From positions 17,873 through 81,872 of the forward strand of contig DUMF01000024.1 of assembly GCA_012840015.1 (NCBI GenBank): a DNA stretch of 64,000 bases, read 5' to 3'. Within the stretch, counting starts at the first letter, position 1. Every line of letters begins with the position of its first letter. The stretch comes from Bacillota bacterium. GTDB lineage: Bacteria > Bacillota > Sulfobacillia > DUMF01. The notes under the pieces are model-generated. The model ran no database searches and was not told where the DNA came from. It saw only the letters and a list, made by a program, of their open reading frames with translations. This document shows, in pieces, positions 52,934 to 61,377 of the stretch. The translations under genes were made by a program, and so were the position numbers.

Positions 52934-54214
52934 ATGATCGTGATTTCGAATTGCACTCTGATTGATGGTACGGGGAGAGAACCGGTTTACCCTGCTACAG
53001 TGGTAATCGACGGTGAGAAAATCAGCTATGCCGGGCCGTCAAGCGGTTTTTCGGCGAAGTGTGCCGGGCAGGCTAAAGATGTCGAACTGGTGGATGGCTC
53101 GGGCAAAACGGTGATGCCGGGCATGGTCGATACGCACGTTCACTTGGGCATGGGCGGACAACCGGGATATATGGATTTGCTGGTCAGAGAACCCGCCACC
53201 CTCACCGCACTCAAGGCGTTGAGGAGGGCGCAGAGAACGCTGGCAGCCGGGTTTACTACGATAAGAAGCATGGGAGACAAGGGTGCCATCGATGTCGTGG
53301 TGAAGCAGGCCATCGAGGAGGGGTATTGGGTAGGTCCCAGGATTGTGGCCAGCGGGCGCTGCCTTACCATCACCGGCGGGCATGGGGATATGTTCCCTGA
53401 GCACGTCCGCGTCGAGGCCATGGGACGGATCGTGGATGGGGTGGATGAGGCACTCAAGGGGGCGAGGGAACAAATTAAACTAGGCGTTGACAACGTCAAA
53501 CTGATGGCTACGGGCGGAGGCATGTCTCCAGGACCTGCGCTTGTGGCGCAGCTTAACGTTGATGAGATGAAGGCAGCCGTTGACGAGGCACACAAGTATG
53601 GAAAGACTACGGCGGCGCACGCTATTGCCACTCAGGGCATCAAAAACGCTATTATCGCCGGAGTGGACTCGATCGAGCACGGCACGTATATGGATGAAGA
53701 AGCCGTGGAACTGATGGTAACGCATAAAGTTTTCTTGGCGGCCACTTTAGCCGCATTCAAGACCATAAAGTACGGGCCAGAGGCTGGAGTCCCGAGATAC
53801 ACCATAGAGAAAGTGAAGAGCTTCAGGGAGCCTCACATCCGGAGTCTCCGGATGTGTTTACAGGCTGGGGTGAAAGTGACCCTGGGTACCGACGCGGGGA
53901 CGCCTTTCAACTATCATGGAGATAACGCCTACGAGCTGGAGTGCCTGGTAGAAAACGGGCTCACGCCGGCCAAGGCCATTGAAGCGGCCACGAGGGTAGG
54001 AGCGGAGGCTTTGCACCTCGAGGATCAAATCGGGACCGTGGAAGCAGGGAAACTCGCGGATATCATCGTTATAGATGGGAACCCGCTTCAGGACATTCGA
54101 GTGCTTCAGGACAAGAGCAAAATCTCTCTTGTCCTGAAGTCCGGCCGGATCGTGGCCCGCCATGGGCATTTGGTGGTAGATCAGGAAGATGTCAATGGGG
54201 TGTTGCCCATGTGA
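52934..54214 (+). CDS. Amidohydrolase (imidazolonepropionase/Xaa-Pro dipeptidase-like)
   Basis: A 426-residue metal-dependent hydrolase. The ligand set is complete: His68-x-His70 (DTHVHLG), the bridging Lys189 (VKLMATGG), His229, His249 (SIEHG) and Asp320 (LGTDAG). The subgroup includes Xaa-Pro and Xaa-Arg dipeptidases. ATG after AAGGAGG, 16 bp from the transporter gene, so both belong to the T-box operon. The 3' end overlaps the convergent oxidoreductase gene by 23 bp. Confidence 0.88.
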   Translation: MIVISNCTLIDGTGREPVYPATVVIDGEKISYAGPSSGFSAKCAGQAKDVELVDGSGKTVMPGMVDTHVHLGMGGQPGYMDLLVREPATLTALKALRRAQRTLAAGFTTIRSMGDKGAIDVVVKQAIEEGYWVGPRIVASGRCLTITGGHGDMFPEHVRVEAMGRIVDGVDEALKGAREQIKLGVDNVKLMATGGGMSPGPALVAQLNVDEMKAAVDEAHKYGKTTAAHAIATQGIKNAIIAGVDSIEHGTYMDEEAVELMVTHKVFLAATLAAFKTIKYGPEAGVPRYTIEKVKSFREPHIRSLRMCLQAGVKVTLGTDAGTPFNYHGDNAYELECLVENGLTPAKAIEAATRVGAEALHLEDQIGTVEAGKLADIIVIDGNPLQDIRVLQDKSKISLVLKSGRIVARHGHLVVDQEDVNGVLPM

Positions 54215-56069
54215 GACCCAAATCTGCCAGTTTCGCCGGGGTTGGGATACCCGTCTCGATATCCCAGCCCCTGGCTTCGTAATACTCTTCAAGCATGGGG
54301 CGCAGCTCTACTACGCTTCCTGCGCTTGGGCCGCACTCTGGACCAAGCGGTTCTTCCAAAAACCGGCGAGGCAGGGTATCGTCAGCGCGGGAAAGCCCCT
54401 CCCTGACATTGAAACACCTCTCCAGGTTGACTACCCTCTCACACGCCTTTTGCACGTCGGACGGTTCTGTGTCGAGCCCCGTCACCGCTTTGAGCAATGC
54501 AGCGGCCATTTCGAAGTAGATCACTTCCATGTTCACGACGGTGTTCTTGCATATTTCGATGCAATCTGCCAGAGCGCTCCGCTCTTCGAAGTCCTTGACC
54601 AAGCGGCCCTTCCCCTTGTATTCGAGACGGAAGGCTGCTTCGGGCACGCCATACCTGCGAATCGCCTCTTCGCGATCTTCGCTGAATTCAAATGATGGTT
54701 CGGATCTTAGGTGATCGGCTCCTCTGCTCGATACGGCCAAACCCAGAGCATAACCCTTGAGCCCGCGAGGATCCGCCTGAAAGATCTCTAGTCCTTTGAC
54801 GTGCATAGCGAGTTCTTCGCTGCCTCTGCCGATCTTTTCCGCTGCTGCGCGCACTCCATCTGCCAGCACGTCTCCGAACCCTTCGCGGTAGGCGATTTTT
54901 CTGATCAGGGTGAGGATCGTCTCTCCATTGCCCCATGAGAGATCTAAACCGTCCGCTTCCTTAGCACTGATTATGCCCTTCTCCGCGCACTCCATGGCAA
55001 ATGAGATACACTCCGACGTGCTGATGACGTCCATACCGTAACGGTTGCACAGATCCACACCCTTGAGAGCAAGGCCCAAGTCGCCGTTACCTACTCTTGA
55101 AGAAAACCCTGCGAGTCCCTCGAACTCGGGCCCCTCACTCCGTAAGCCAGAATACGGCCCTTCCTTCACGATGAAGAAGCGGCTGCACGGTATCGTACAT
55201 GCGAAGCATGCCTTGGACTTAGTTTTCCAAGTACTGGCCAGCCGTTCACCGCTGACATCGTTGGCCTTTTCGAAGCGGCCAGTCAGGTAGTGACGGGTTG
55301 CCAGGCAGCCGAGTGCGTTCAAGCTAGATAGAAGTCTCGTGGTGCCCAAGGCGCATCGAGGCTTGTATTGCTCGTGATTAAATATCATTTCATCGATTTC
55401 TTTCAGCAGCCGGAGAAAGCGGTCCCTATCTGCAATGGTTATGGGCTTGCTTCCTCTTACCGCTATCGCTTTGAGGTTTTTCGATGCCATCACGAGGCCC
55501 ATTCCAGTCCGGGCAGCGGGGCGTGCCAGGTCGGCGAAAATCCCACAGAACTTCACTCCATTTTCCGCTGCTGGTCCCACGCAGGCCACCTGTACCCTGG
55601 AATCGCCGAGTTCTCGCCTTATCTCGGTGGTGGTCTGCCATACGTCCATGCCGGCTAGGTGGGCCGCAGGCTTGAATTGGACTCCGTCAGCCGTGATGAG
55701 CAGGTAGGAGAGCTCCGAGCACTTGCCCTCCAGGATTATCTGGTCGTATCCAGCGAACTTCATCTCGGGACCGAAAAATCCCCCGGCGTTGGAATCCCCA
55801 AATATGCCTGTTTGAGGGGACTTGGCGCTCACGTTGAACCTCGCTCCAGGCAGTAAAGTGCCAGCCAGTGGTCCAGTCGCGAAGAATAGCTTGTTGTCAG
55901 CGGAAAGCGGGTCGGTGCCTCCTGGTATCTCGCGGAACATCCGAAAGGCATTGAAACCACGGCCTCCGATGAACCGAAGTGCTAATTCGGGGTCTAATAC
56001 TTCCTTTTGCCAGGTGCGCTTAGTCAAATCGACCCTCAGAATTCTGCCAGCATAGCCTGTCATCGGCAT
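54192..56069 (-). CDS. aor: Aldehyde:ferredoxin oxidoreductase (tungsten type)
   Basis: A 625-residue enzyme oxidising aldehydes to acids with reduction of ferredoxin, using a tungstobispterin and one 4Fe-4S cluster. The cluster ligands Cys288, Cys291, Cys295 (CFACTIPC) fall at the same numbers as in Pyrococcus furiosus AOR; the fourth is Cys503 or Cys507 (ADCIEIC). The N-terminal GYAGRILRVDLT and GGRGFNAFRMF are family hallmarks. It overlaps the ferredoxin gene by 10 bp and is under T-box control. The physiological aldehyde is unknown; amino-acid-derived aldehydes would fit the leader. Confidence 0.94.
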   Translation of the reverse strand: MPMTGYAGRILRVDLTKRTWQKEVLDPELALRFIGGRGFNAFRMFREIPGGTDPLSADNKLFFATGPLAGTLLPGARFNVSAKSPQTGIFGDSNAGGFFGPEMKFAGYDQIILEGKCSELSYLLITADGVQFKPAAHLAGMDVWQTTTEIRRELGDSRVQVACVGPAAENGVKFCGIFADLARPAARTGMGLVMASKNLKAIAVRGSKPITIADRDRFLRLLKEIDEMIFNHEQYKPRCALGTTRLLSSLNALGCLATRHYLTGRFEKANDVSGERLASTWKTKSKACFACTIPCSRFFIVKEGPYSGLRSEGPEFEGLAGFSSRVGNGDLGLALKGVDLCNRYGMDVISTSECISFAMECAEKGIISAKEADGLDLSWGNGETILTLIRKIAYREGFGDVLADGVRAAAEKIGRGSEELAMHVKGLEIFQADPRGLKGYALGLAVSSRGADHLRSEPSFEFSEDREEAIRRYGVPEAAFRLEYKGKGRLVKDFEERSALADCIEICKNTVVNMEVIYFEMAAALLKAVTGLDTEPSDVQKACERVVNLERCFNVREGLSRADDTLPRRFLEEPLGPECGPSAGSVVELRPMLEEYYEARGWDIETGIPTPAKLADLGLTWATPH

Positions 56070-56791
56070 TCGCCTTCCTTCTCACTGGGCTCACGAACGG
56101 TGATCGCTCCCGTAACACAACGAGAGACGCATTTCGGGTCTCCACCACACAAGTCGCATATGAGGACTTTCTTGGTCTCCCGATGGAAGAATACTGCCCT
56201 GTTGGGGCAGGCTGCCTCGCACTTTCGGCAGCCCTTGCACTTTTCGTAGGTGACGAGTATTGCACCGGTGGTCTTGTCTTTGTGAAGCGCACCGAAGGGG
56301 CACGCATTTACGCACGGAGCGTCGGCGCATTGCCTGCACACAATAGGGATATCATGGCCTTCGGGCTCGTCCTTATCTACGCGTATTCTGGCTACTCCTG
56401 GGTCGAAGACCCCAGCTCGGGAGAAGGAGCAGGCGAGCTCGCACGCGCGACAGCCAGAGCAAAGCTCTGGCTTGATCTTTATCCCGGGTCCGTTCGCGCC
56501 CACGCCTGATTCAGAACTCGTGCGTTCAATGCGATCTATGCGAAAGATCACCATACCATTCGGGTCGGGGCAAGACATGTAACGCGCAGCGGGTAGCCAG
56601 TCGTCAGGATCGGACGAATCCCGCTGTTTAGCAGGTAGGATAGCCATAAGGCTTTGAAGCGCCCAGAGGCACATATACTTATTGTCCGGGATGTAGATCC
56701 GGCTACCTCTCACCTCGAAGTAGTCTCCGGGATGCATCGGCATATCACATGACCCCTTGATGTGATCGACTACCACCCGCAAATCATACAT
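56060..56791 (-). CDS. Four-cluster ferredoxin fused to a TIGR04076-type domain
   Basis: A 243-residue protein. Residues 1-95 resemble the small TIGR04076 family (HPGDYFEVRGSRIYIP, CLWALQSLMAILP, CPDPNGMVIFRIDRIE). The rest is a HycB/AorB-like electron-transfer module with four Cys clusters: CSGCRACELAC, CRQCADAPCVNAC, CKGCRKCEAAC and CDLCGGDPKC/CVSRC. It is the likely electron partner of the adjacent AOR. First gene behind T-box leader 2. Confidence 0.9.
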   Translation of the reverse strand: MYDLRVVVDHIKGSCDMPMHPGDYFEVRGSRIYIPDNKYMCLWALQSLMAILPAKQRDSSDPDDWLPAARYMSCPDPNGMVIFRIDRIERTSSESGVGANGPGIKIKPELCSGCRACELACSFSRAGVFDPGVARIRVDKDEPEGHDIPIVCRQCADAPCVNACPFGALHKDKTTGAILVTYEKCKGCRKCEAACPNRAVFFHRETKKVLICDLCGGDPKCVSRCVTGAITVREPSEKEGECR

Positions 56792-56808
56792 GTATTTGTC
56801 CTCCTTCT

Positions 56809-57105
56809 AAACGAAAAGGCCCGCCCCTGACGGGACGAGCCTTCGGCTCGTGGTGCCACCCAGCTTCGAACAGCCTATAGCTGATTCGCTCTCATTGAGG
56901 TACTGGGCAAAACCATAACGCTTTACCGCGATACCTCCTCCATTCTAACGGTTGGAGTACCGTCAGGCGCCTACGGAGCATACGGCTCTTTCGGGCTGCA
57001 GCTCAGGGGCCCATTCGATGTGAGCGTCAGGCACCGGCTTTCACTCTCCCGGCTCGCTTTGGCCTCGTATTCACACCTACTCTTCCCCGTCATTACTTTT
57101 AATGT
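56809..57105 (-). promoter_or_regulatory. T-box riboswitch 2
   Basis: Second tRNA-sensing leader, on the minus strand. The T-box sequence GCTGGGTGGCACCACGAGCC covers 56864-56845. Stem I shows AGTA (57081-57078) and GAA with a GGTGTGA/TCACATC helix between. The terminator GGCTCGTCCC-gtca-GGGGCGGGCC (56841-56818) ends in TTTTCGTTT. The specifier stretch reads TGGGCCCCTGAGC, which could be GCC (Ala), CCC or CCT (Pro). It precedes the ferredoxin-AOR operon. Layout and stem I sequence resemble leader 1 six kilobases away. Confidence 0.93.
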
Positions 57106-57113
57106 TTTCCCTG

Positions 57114-57142
57114 AATATAGCACTAAAAGTTGGGCCGGTCAA
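57114..57142 (-). promoter_or_regulatory. Promoter of T-box leader 2
   Basis: On the minus strand TTGACC (57142-57137), a 17-bp spacer and TATATT (57119-57114). It starts within two bases of the rubrerythrin stop codon. Confidence 0.75.
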
Positions 57143-57143
57143 C

Positions 57144-57674
57144 CTAGAATTCACCAACGGGCTCATAGAACGACTGTGGATGCGCGCAGGCCGGGCAGAC
57201 CCTGGGTGCTTCGAGACCTTCGTAGATGTACCCGCAATTCCTACAACGCCACTTGGTCTGGCTGGGCCTGGAAAACACGGCGCCTGCCTTTACCTGGTCC
57301 AGCAATCTCTTATACCGGATTTCATGTTGCTCTTCCACTCGGGCCACTTCCCTGAATAGCCTGGCTATTTCCGGAAAGCCCTCTGACTCGGCTACTTCTG
57401 AGAATCGCTTATACATTTCCGTCCACTCGTGATGTTCTCCCTTGGCTGCTTCTTCTAGATTTTGACTGGTGTCACCCAAAAGTCCCAGTAGTCTGGCCCA
57501 CAACTTGGCATGTTCTTTCTCATTGTCGGCCGTTTCTTGGAAAATTGCGCTGATATGCTCGTAACCCTCTTTCTTGGCCACCGACGCAAAGTAGGTGTAC
57601 TTATTGCGAGCCTGGGATTCTCCTGCGAAAGCGGCCATCAGATTCTTTTCAGTTTGAGTGCCTTTAAGGTTCAT
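57144..57674 (-). CDS. rbr: Rubrerythrin
   Basis: Peroxide-reducing diiron protein of 176 residues. The ferritin-like part has [19 protein letters not shown] and [13 protein letters not shown] with a second ExxH in [12 protein letters not shown]; the C-terminal rubredoxin has [10 protein letters not shown] and [11 protein letters not shown] 57674 follows AGAGGAGG; an upstream in-frame start is less likely. Typical of anaerobes. Confidence 0.96.
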   Translation of the reverse strand: MNLKGTQTEKNLMAAFAGESQARNKYTYFASVAKKEGYEHISAIFQETADNEKEHAKLWARLLGLLGDTSQNLEEAAKGEHHEWTEMYKRFSEVAESEGFPEIARLFREVARVEEQHEIRYKRLLDQVKAGAVFSRPSQTKWRCRNCGYIYEGLEAPRVCPACAHPQSFYEPVGEF

Positions 57675-57999
57675 CGGTTTGCCTCCTCTCAAACTATTCA
57701 TCTAACAATATAACTGGAATCCGAAAGGAAATGGTACTTCCAACCGCTACGGGGAAGCCCCGGGCTCCGCGATTACGAGGGCCTTCCTCTGTGGCCTTCA
57801 GCTGTGACTGGGTTTCACTGTAAAGCCGCGGTGGAGCTGGCGGATCGAATCTGTGAGCCGTGAAACCGGTAGAATACTACTCCATGCCGTGGTGGAAATT
57901 CATACAACCGATATCGGACCCCGAAGCAGACATTCGATCGACACTCGGGGCGTAATCACACAGTACGAAGCCGGGGCGGCCGCACCGCCCCGGCTCAAA
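57675..57999. other. Intergenic region between rubrerythrin and GerD-like genes
   Basis: No gene is supported. Its left part is the control region of rubrerythrin. The right end has a very strong palindrome, GCCGGGGCGG (57970-57979) with CCGCCCCGGC (57985-57994), just after the stop of the GerD-like gene; without a T-tract it is a possible end signal of that transcript. Confidence 0.55.
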
Positions 58000-58431
58000 T
58001 CACATCGTGCCTCCGCCGCCTCCAGCGCCTCCGCCGGCACTGCCCCCGCCCCCAGCTTTACCACCGGGTCCTGCACCTGCACCGCCGCTAATTATCTTCG
58101 TGAGCGCGTCTCTTACCGCATCTTGGACCATTTTTTTGGTGTCGGGTGAATCGAAGATTTTTTTCATCTGGTCCTGCAAAGCTTTCTGCATTTCAGGCCC
58201 CTGAAGGATTTTCTTGAGTTCGTCTTGTAAAGCCTTTTGAGAGTCGGGTGATGCCAGCTGGTCCTTAAGATTGGCAGCAGCCTGTTTCTGCTGCGAGGCC
58301 TGAACTTCCTCCTTAACCATGGCCCTGATTTCAGCCTGAGAAGGCGATGGAGAGCGAGAACAACCGCAACTCATCACTACTGCAATACTCAGGATGAACC
58401 AGGTTAAACGGGGCGACCTCAAAACGGACAT
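58000..58431 (-). CDS. GerD-like spore lipoprotein with glycine-rich tail
   Basis: A 143-residue lipoprotein. The signal peptide ends at VMSCGC (lipobox Cys near 22). The middle is a series of short helical repeats (SPDSQKALQDELKKILQ, GPEMQKALQDQMKKIFD, SPDTKKMVQDAVRDALTK), the pattern of GerD, a germination scaffold of the spore inner membrane. The last 30 residues are Gly/Ala-rich, unlike Bacillus GerD. The ATG is one base after the hsp20 stop, so the two are cotranslated. Confidence 0.6.
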   Translation of the reverse strand: MSVLRSPRLTWFILSIAVVMSCGCSRSPSPSQAEIRAMVKEEVQASQQKQAAANLKDQLASPDSQKALQDELKKILQGPEMQKALQDQMKKIFDSPDTKKMVQDAVRDALTKIISGGAGAGPGGKAGGGGSAGGGAGGGGGTM

Positions 58432-58432
58432 G

Positions 58433-58849
58433 TCATTGCACCTGTTCGATATTTAACTTGACCGACTTGCCTGCTCCGGAATCAACTACAGGAGCCCTGA
58501 TTTCAAGGACACCGTTTTTGTAACTGGCTTTCGCTTTGTCTGGTTGAATTTCGGTCGGGAGGGGTATCGACCTATAGAAACTTCCGGAACGCCTTTCGGA
58601 ATAATAAAAACCCTGTCGCTCGGTCTCTCTTGCGTGTTGGGTCCTGCCGCTGATTGTTACGGAACCTTCAGACACACGGACATCCAAGTCTTCGGCATTC
58701 ATGCCCGGCACTTCAGCCTCTACCACGAGGTCATTACCCGATTGATAGACATCCACAGAGGGACCTCGTACCCAATCCAAATCGGGCCACCTAATTGGCT
58801 CGAAAACCTTTGCAAGTTGATACATAGGGTTCCAGCGCATCAGATCCAT
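58433..58849 (-). CDS. Small heat-shock protein (Hsp20/alpha-crystallin)
   Basis: A 138-residue chaperone. The alpha-crystallin domain starts with VDVYQSGNDLVVEAEVPGMNAEDLDVRV and ends with ASYKNGVLEIRAPV, the family's G-V-L signature. ATG 58849 lies nine bases after GGAGG; a start two codons earlier is too near. It is divergent from an MFS gene and directly upstream of the GerD-like gene. Confidence 0.93.
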   Translation of the reverse strand: MDLMRWNPMYQLAKVFEPIRWPDLDWVRGPSVDVYQSGNDLVVEAEVPGMNAEDLDVRVSEGSVTISGRTQHARETERQGFYYSERRSGSFYRSIPLPTEIQPDKAKASYKNGVLEIRAPVVDSGAGKSVKLNIEQVQ

Positions 58850-58915
58850 AGTCATCGACCTCCGAAGGTAAACTCCGGTTAATATGGTCTTCCGTTTATC
58901 CAGAGCCTATTCAGA

Positions 58916-58926
58916 TTTGTTATAAT
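58916..58926 (+). promoter_or_regulatory. Extended -10 promoter for the MFS gene
   Basis: TGTTATAAT within 58916-58926 gives a perfect TATAAT (58921-58926) with a TG extension; the -35 is weak. Confidence 0.55.
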
Positions 58927-58972
58927 CCTGTAGAGTGCATGTTAAGAATCTCTCCACAAAGAGGGTATCCTG

Positions 58973-60178
58973 TTGCAGTCTGCCCCATTAAAGGATGCGT
59001 TTTCCCCGTTAAGGTTAAAGAACTACAGGTTACTCTGGGTCGGACTTTTCATTTCAAATACCGGCAGTTGGATGCAGACCGCCGCCCAATCCTGGTTGGT
59101 TTTCCAGTTGACAGGCTCGCCTTTATACCTCAGCCTGATCCCCGTTTTCCAGGCAGTTCCCAGGATAGTATTTACCGCTGTTGGAGGGGCTGCTGCTGAC
59201 AGGTATGACCGCCGTGTGCTGCTGTACGGTACCCAGGTTTTGATGGCCTCATGTGCGGGCCTGCTGGGAATACTGACCACGCTGGGCAGAGTACAGGTAT
59301 GGATGGTATTGACCCTGGCAGCTGTCAGCTCCATGGGGATGGCGTTCGATGCCCCTGCAAGACAATCCTTGCTCCCCGAGCTGGTGCCTCGTGACGAAGT
59401 GCCCAAGGCCATCGCGCTTCATTCAATGACGTTCAATGGTTCTGCCATTTTTGGCCCTTCCATCGCAGGGATGCTGCTGGACTTGGTGGGGGCTGATTGG
59501 TGCTTTTACCTCAATGCCCTCAGTTTCATGGCAGTCGTTCTGGCGATTTCAGCAATGGAATTCCCGCCTCGGACTTCTCGCGCCACAAATGGTACCCTGG
59601 TGAAGAATATAGCAGAAGCTGCGAGCGCCGTAAGGCAATCTCCGTACCTCTTAATGGCAATGGCTTACGTGACCATCATAGTCTTCTTCGGGAGACCTTA
59701 TACCCAACTAATGGCTGCTTTTGCCGACCTCGTGCTGCACACGGACGCTCGTGGCTACGGTCTGCTTATGGCATCACCCGGGGTTGGCACCCTTTTCGGT
59801 TTGACGGCAGTGGCCTTATTGAGCTCTTCCCCCGAGAAAAAGCGTTATCTCCAACTGGGCGCGATGCTCTTTTCCAGCATGCTGCTCGCATTTGCTTGGA
59901 TCAGGTCCCTCCGTTTATGCATATTGAGCCTCGTGGCGGTAGGTTTCTTCGAAAGTTTCACGATGGCTACCGGTCAGACGGTCCTACAGATCAGTGCACC
60001 CGATGAACTTAGAGGCAGGATTTTGGGGCTCTACGGAACGATGACCATGGGGATCGGGCCATTGGGGAGCCTGTTGATCGGCGCTATAGCGTCTTACGTT
60101 GGGGTACCGATAGCCCTCTCGATCGGGTGCATCATAATACTTGCCTTTGCGATTTTGGCGCCTACCTACTTCCGGTGA
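58973..60178 (+). CDS. MFS transporter (EntS/DUF894-like)
   Basis: A 401-residue 12-helix transporter. It opens with PLKDAFSPLRLKNYRLLWVGLFISNTGSWMQTAAQSWLV, characteristic of the EntS-like MFS group, and has the RYDRRVLL loop motif and RGRILGLYGTMTMGIGPLGSLLIGA near the C terminus. Export substrate unknown. TTG start behind AAGAGGG. Confidence 0.87.
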   Translation: MQSAPLKDAFSPLRLKNYRLLWVGLFISNTGSWMQTAAQSWLVFQLTGSPLYLSLIPVFQAVPRIVFTAVGGAAADRYDRRVLLYGTQVLMASCAGLLGILTTLGRVQVWMVLTLAAVSSMGMAFDAPARQSLLPELVPRDEVPKAIALHSMTFNGSAIFGPSIAGMLLDLVGADWCFYLNALSFMAVVLAISAMEFPPRTSRATNGTLVKNIAEAASAVRQSPYLLMAMAYVTIIVFFGRPYTQLMAAFADLVLHTDARGYGLLMASPGVGTLFGLTAVALLSSSPEKKRYLQLGAMLFSSMLLAFAWIRSLRLCILSLVAVGFFESFTMATGQTVLQISAPDELRGRILGLYGTMTMGIGPLGSLLIGAIASYVGVPIALSIGCIIILAFAILAPTYFR

Positions 60179-60254
60179 CGGGGTAGAATCGTGAGCATGG
60201 GATATAATTATAATTAGGTTGTGAGTCCAAAAGTCCTTTGGGCAGGTGCTTAGA

Positions 60255-60443
60255 ATGCAGAGCAAACTCAAGACTACCAAAAAAGTACCTCGTGGTCTCT
60301 TGCGAAAGCTCCTGTTTGGTTACAACGCCGAATCTTCCAAAGTAGATGTCCTTCCCGAAGAGGACGAACGCCCGCTTGAGAATGATGCTCCTCAACCCCC
60401 TCTGGAAGATGAAGAACCCGTAGAGACACCTGAGGACGCTTAA
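60255..60443 (+). CDS. Small acidic protein, unassigned
   Basis: A 62-residue protein with a basic N-terminal third (KTTKKVPRGLLRKLLFG) and an acidic, Pro-rich C-terminal half (EEDERPLENDAPQPPLEDEE). No family recognised. ATG after GGCAGGTG, and TATAAT boxes at 60203 and 60209 give promoter support. Confidence 0.45.
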   Translation: MQSKLKTTKKVPRGLLRKLLFGYNAESSKVDVLPEEDERPLENDAPQPPLEDEEPVETPEDA

Positions 60444-60548
60444 TCCTTGGGGCTCACGCCTGTTACTGTTCTGGGTCCGTGTCCCCCGAACATTTAAAAG
60501 GGGGTTGTGTCCTTATTGTTAGGGAACCCAACCTCAGGGGGGTAGCCC

Positions 60549-61377
60549 ATGTCACATTCCAAAAGATTGCGGCTCGTGCTTGTACTGTTTATGGTAGGCG
60601 TTTACACCCTGCCTGGGGCGGTATGGGCCGACGATACCAGTCTGGGCAGGTTCGACTGTCCGGCCCAGTCAAATATGATCGCGTTGAGATGGTTGAGGAA
60701 GATGTTAGAGTAACAGTCGAACCAACGAGTCGCTCGTTCGTTGCGCTTTCCCGTTCCGGAATTGTCCCGTACTGGTGGTCGTGGGAGGTGCAGTTCCGTC
60801 CTGGGTGAGACGGTTAAGGTGGAGAACGCGTAGTGGGTGAGGCATACGTTCGTGAGCAATGGCTACTTCGAGACCGGGTACGTATTGTCTACTGGGGAGG
60901 CGTGGAAGGGTTCCATTGGGAAAGCCAGAATCACTGTGGATCTCGCAGGTGTGAAGTTGTATCAACTGGTGCGCGCGTTCCCTGGGGCTACCGGTTTCAA
61001 GGGGACAGCCTCGTATGGGATTACGAGAATTTCGAGCCTGTTGCAGATATCAGGTTACCATGTCCGAGTCACCCGAGACTCTCGGGTCATCTGCGTCGGA
61101 GCGGCACTTGGATCTATTCTGGAGAATGCTCCAGTTTGAGACTCAAGGGGATTTCAGTCGAGCCCTGAAGACGTGCCAAGCCCTCCGCTATCAAGCTGGG
61201 CTTACCGACGCGGGGCGAAGGGCACTGGAAACGCTGGAGGCGAGGTACCGTTTCCAGACCCGGGATGAGCAATTCGGTTGGAAGATCGGGGAAGAAGTAG
61301 CTGAGGGTGGCGTGCAGCCTGACTACGTCTATTTCTTGGGGCGGCTCTACCGGGAACAGCAGGAAGTCGACAAGTGA
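60549..61377 (+). pseudogene. Frame-broken secreted protein
   Basis: An ATG with AGGGGGG upstream starts a clear signal peptide (LRLVLVLFMVGVYTLPGAVWA), but the frame stops after about 53 codons. Coherent protein sequence then continues in other frames: VKYDRVEMVEEDVRVTVEP, later YVLSTGEAWKGSIGKARITVDL, then DYENFEPVADIR in yet another frame, and finally a helical, TPR-like part (FETQGDFSRALKTCQALRYQAGL) in the frame ending at 61377. At least three frameshifts are needed. It recalls DUF4424-like secreted proteins but this is uncertain. The gene is decayed unless the window has sequence errors. Confidence 0.65.

Noticed and set aside
58007..58204. Plus-strand Pro/Ala-rich frame
   Set aside because: It is the antisense image of the glycine-rich tail of the GerD-like lipoprotein.
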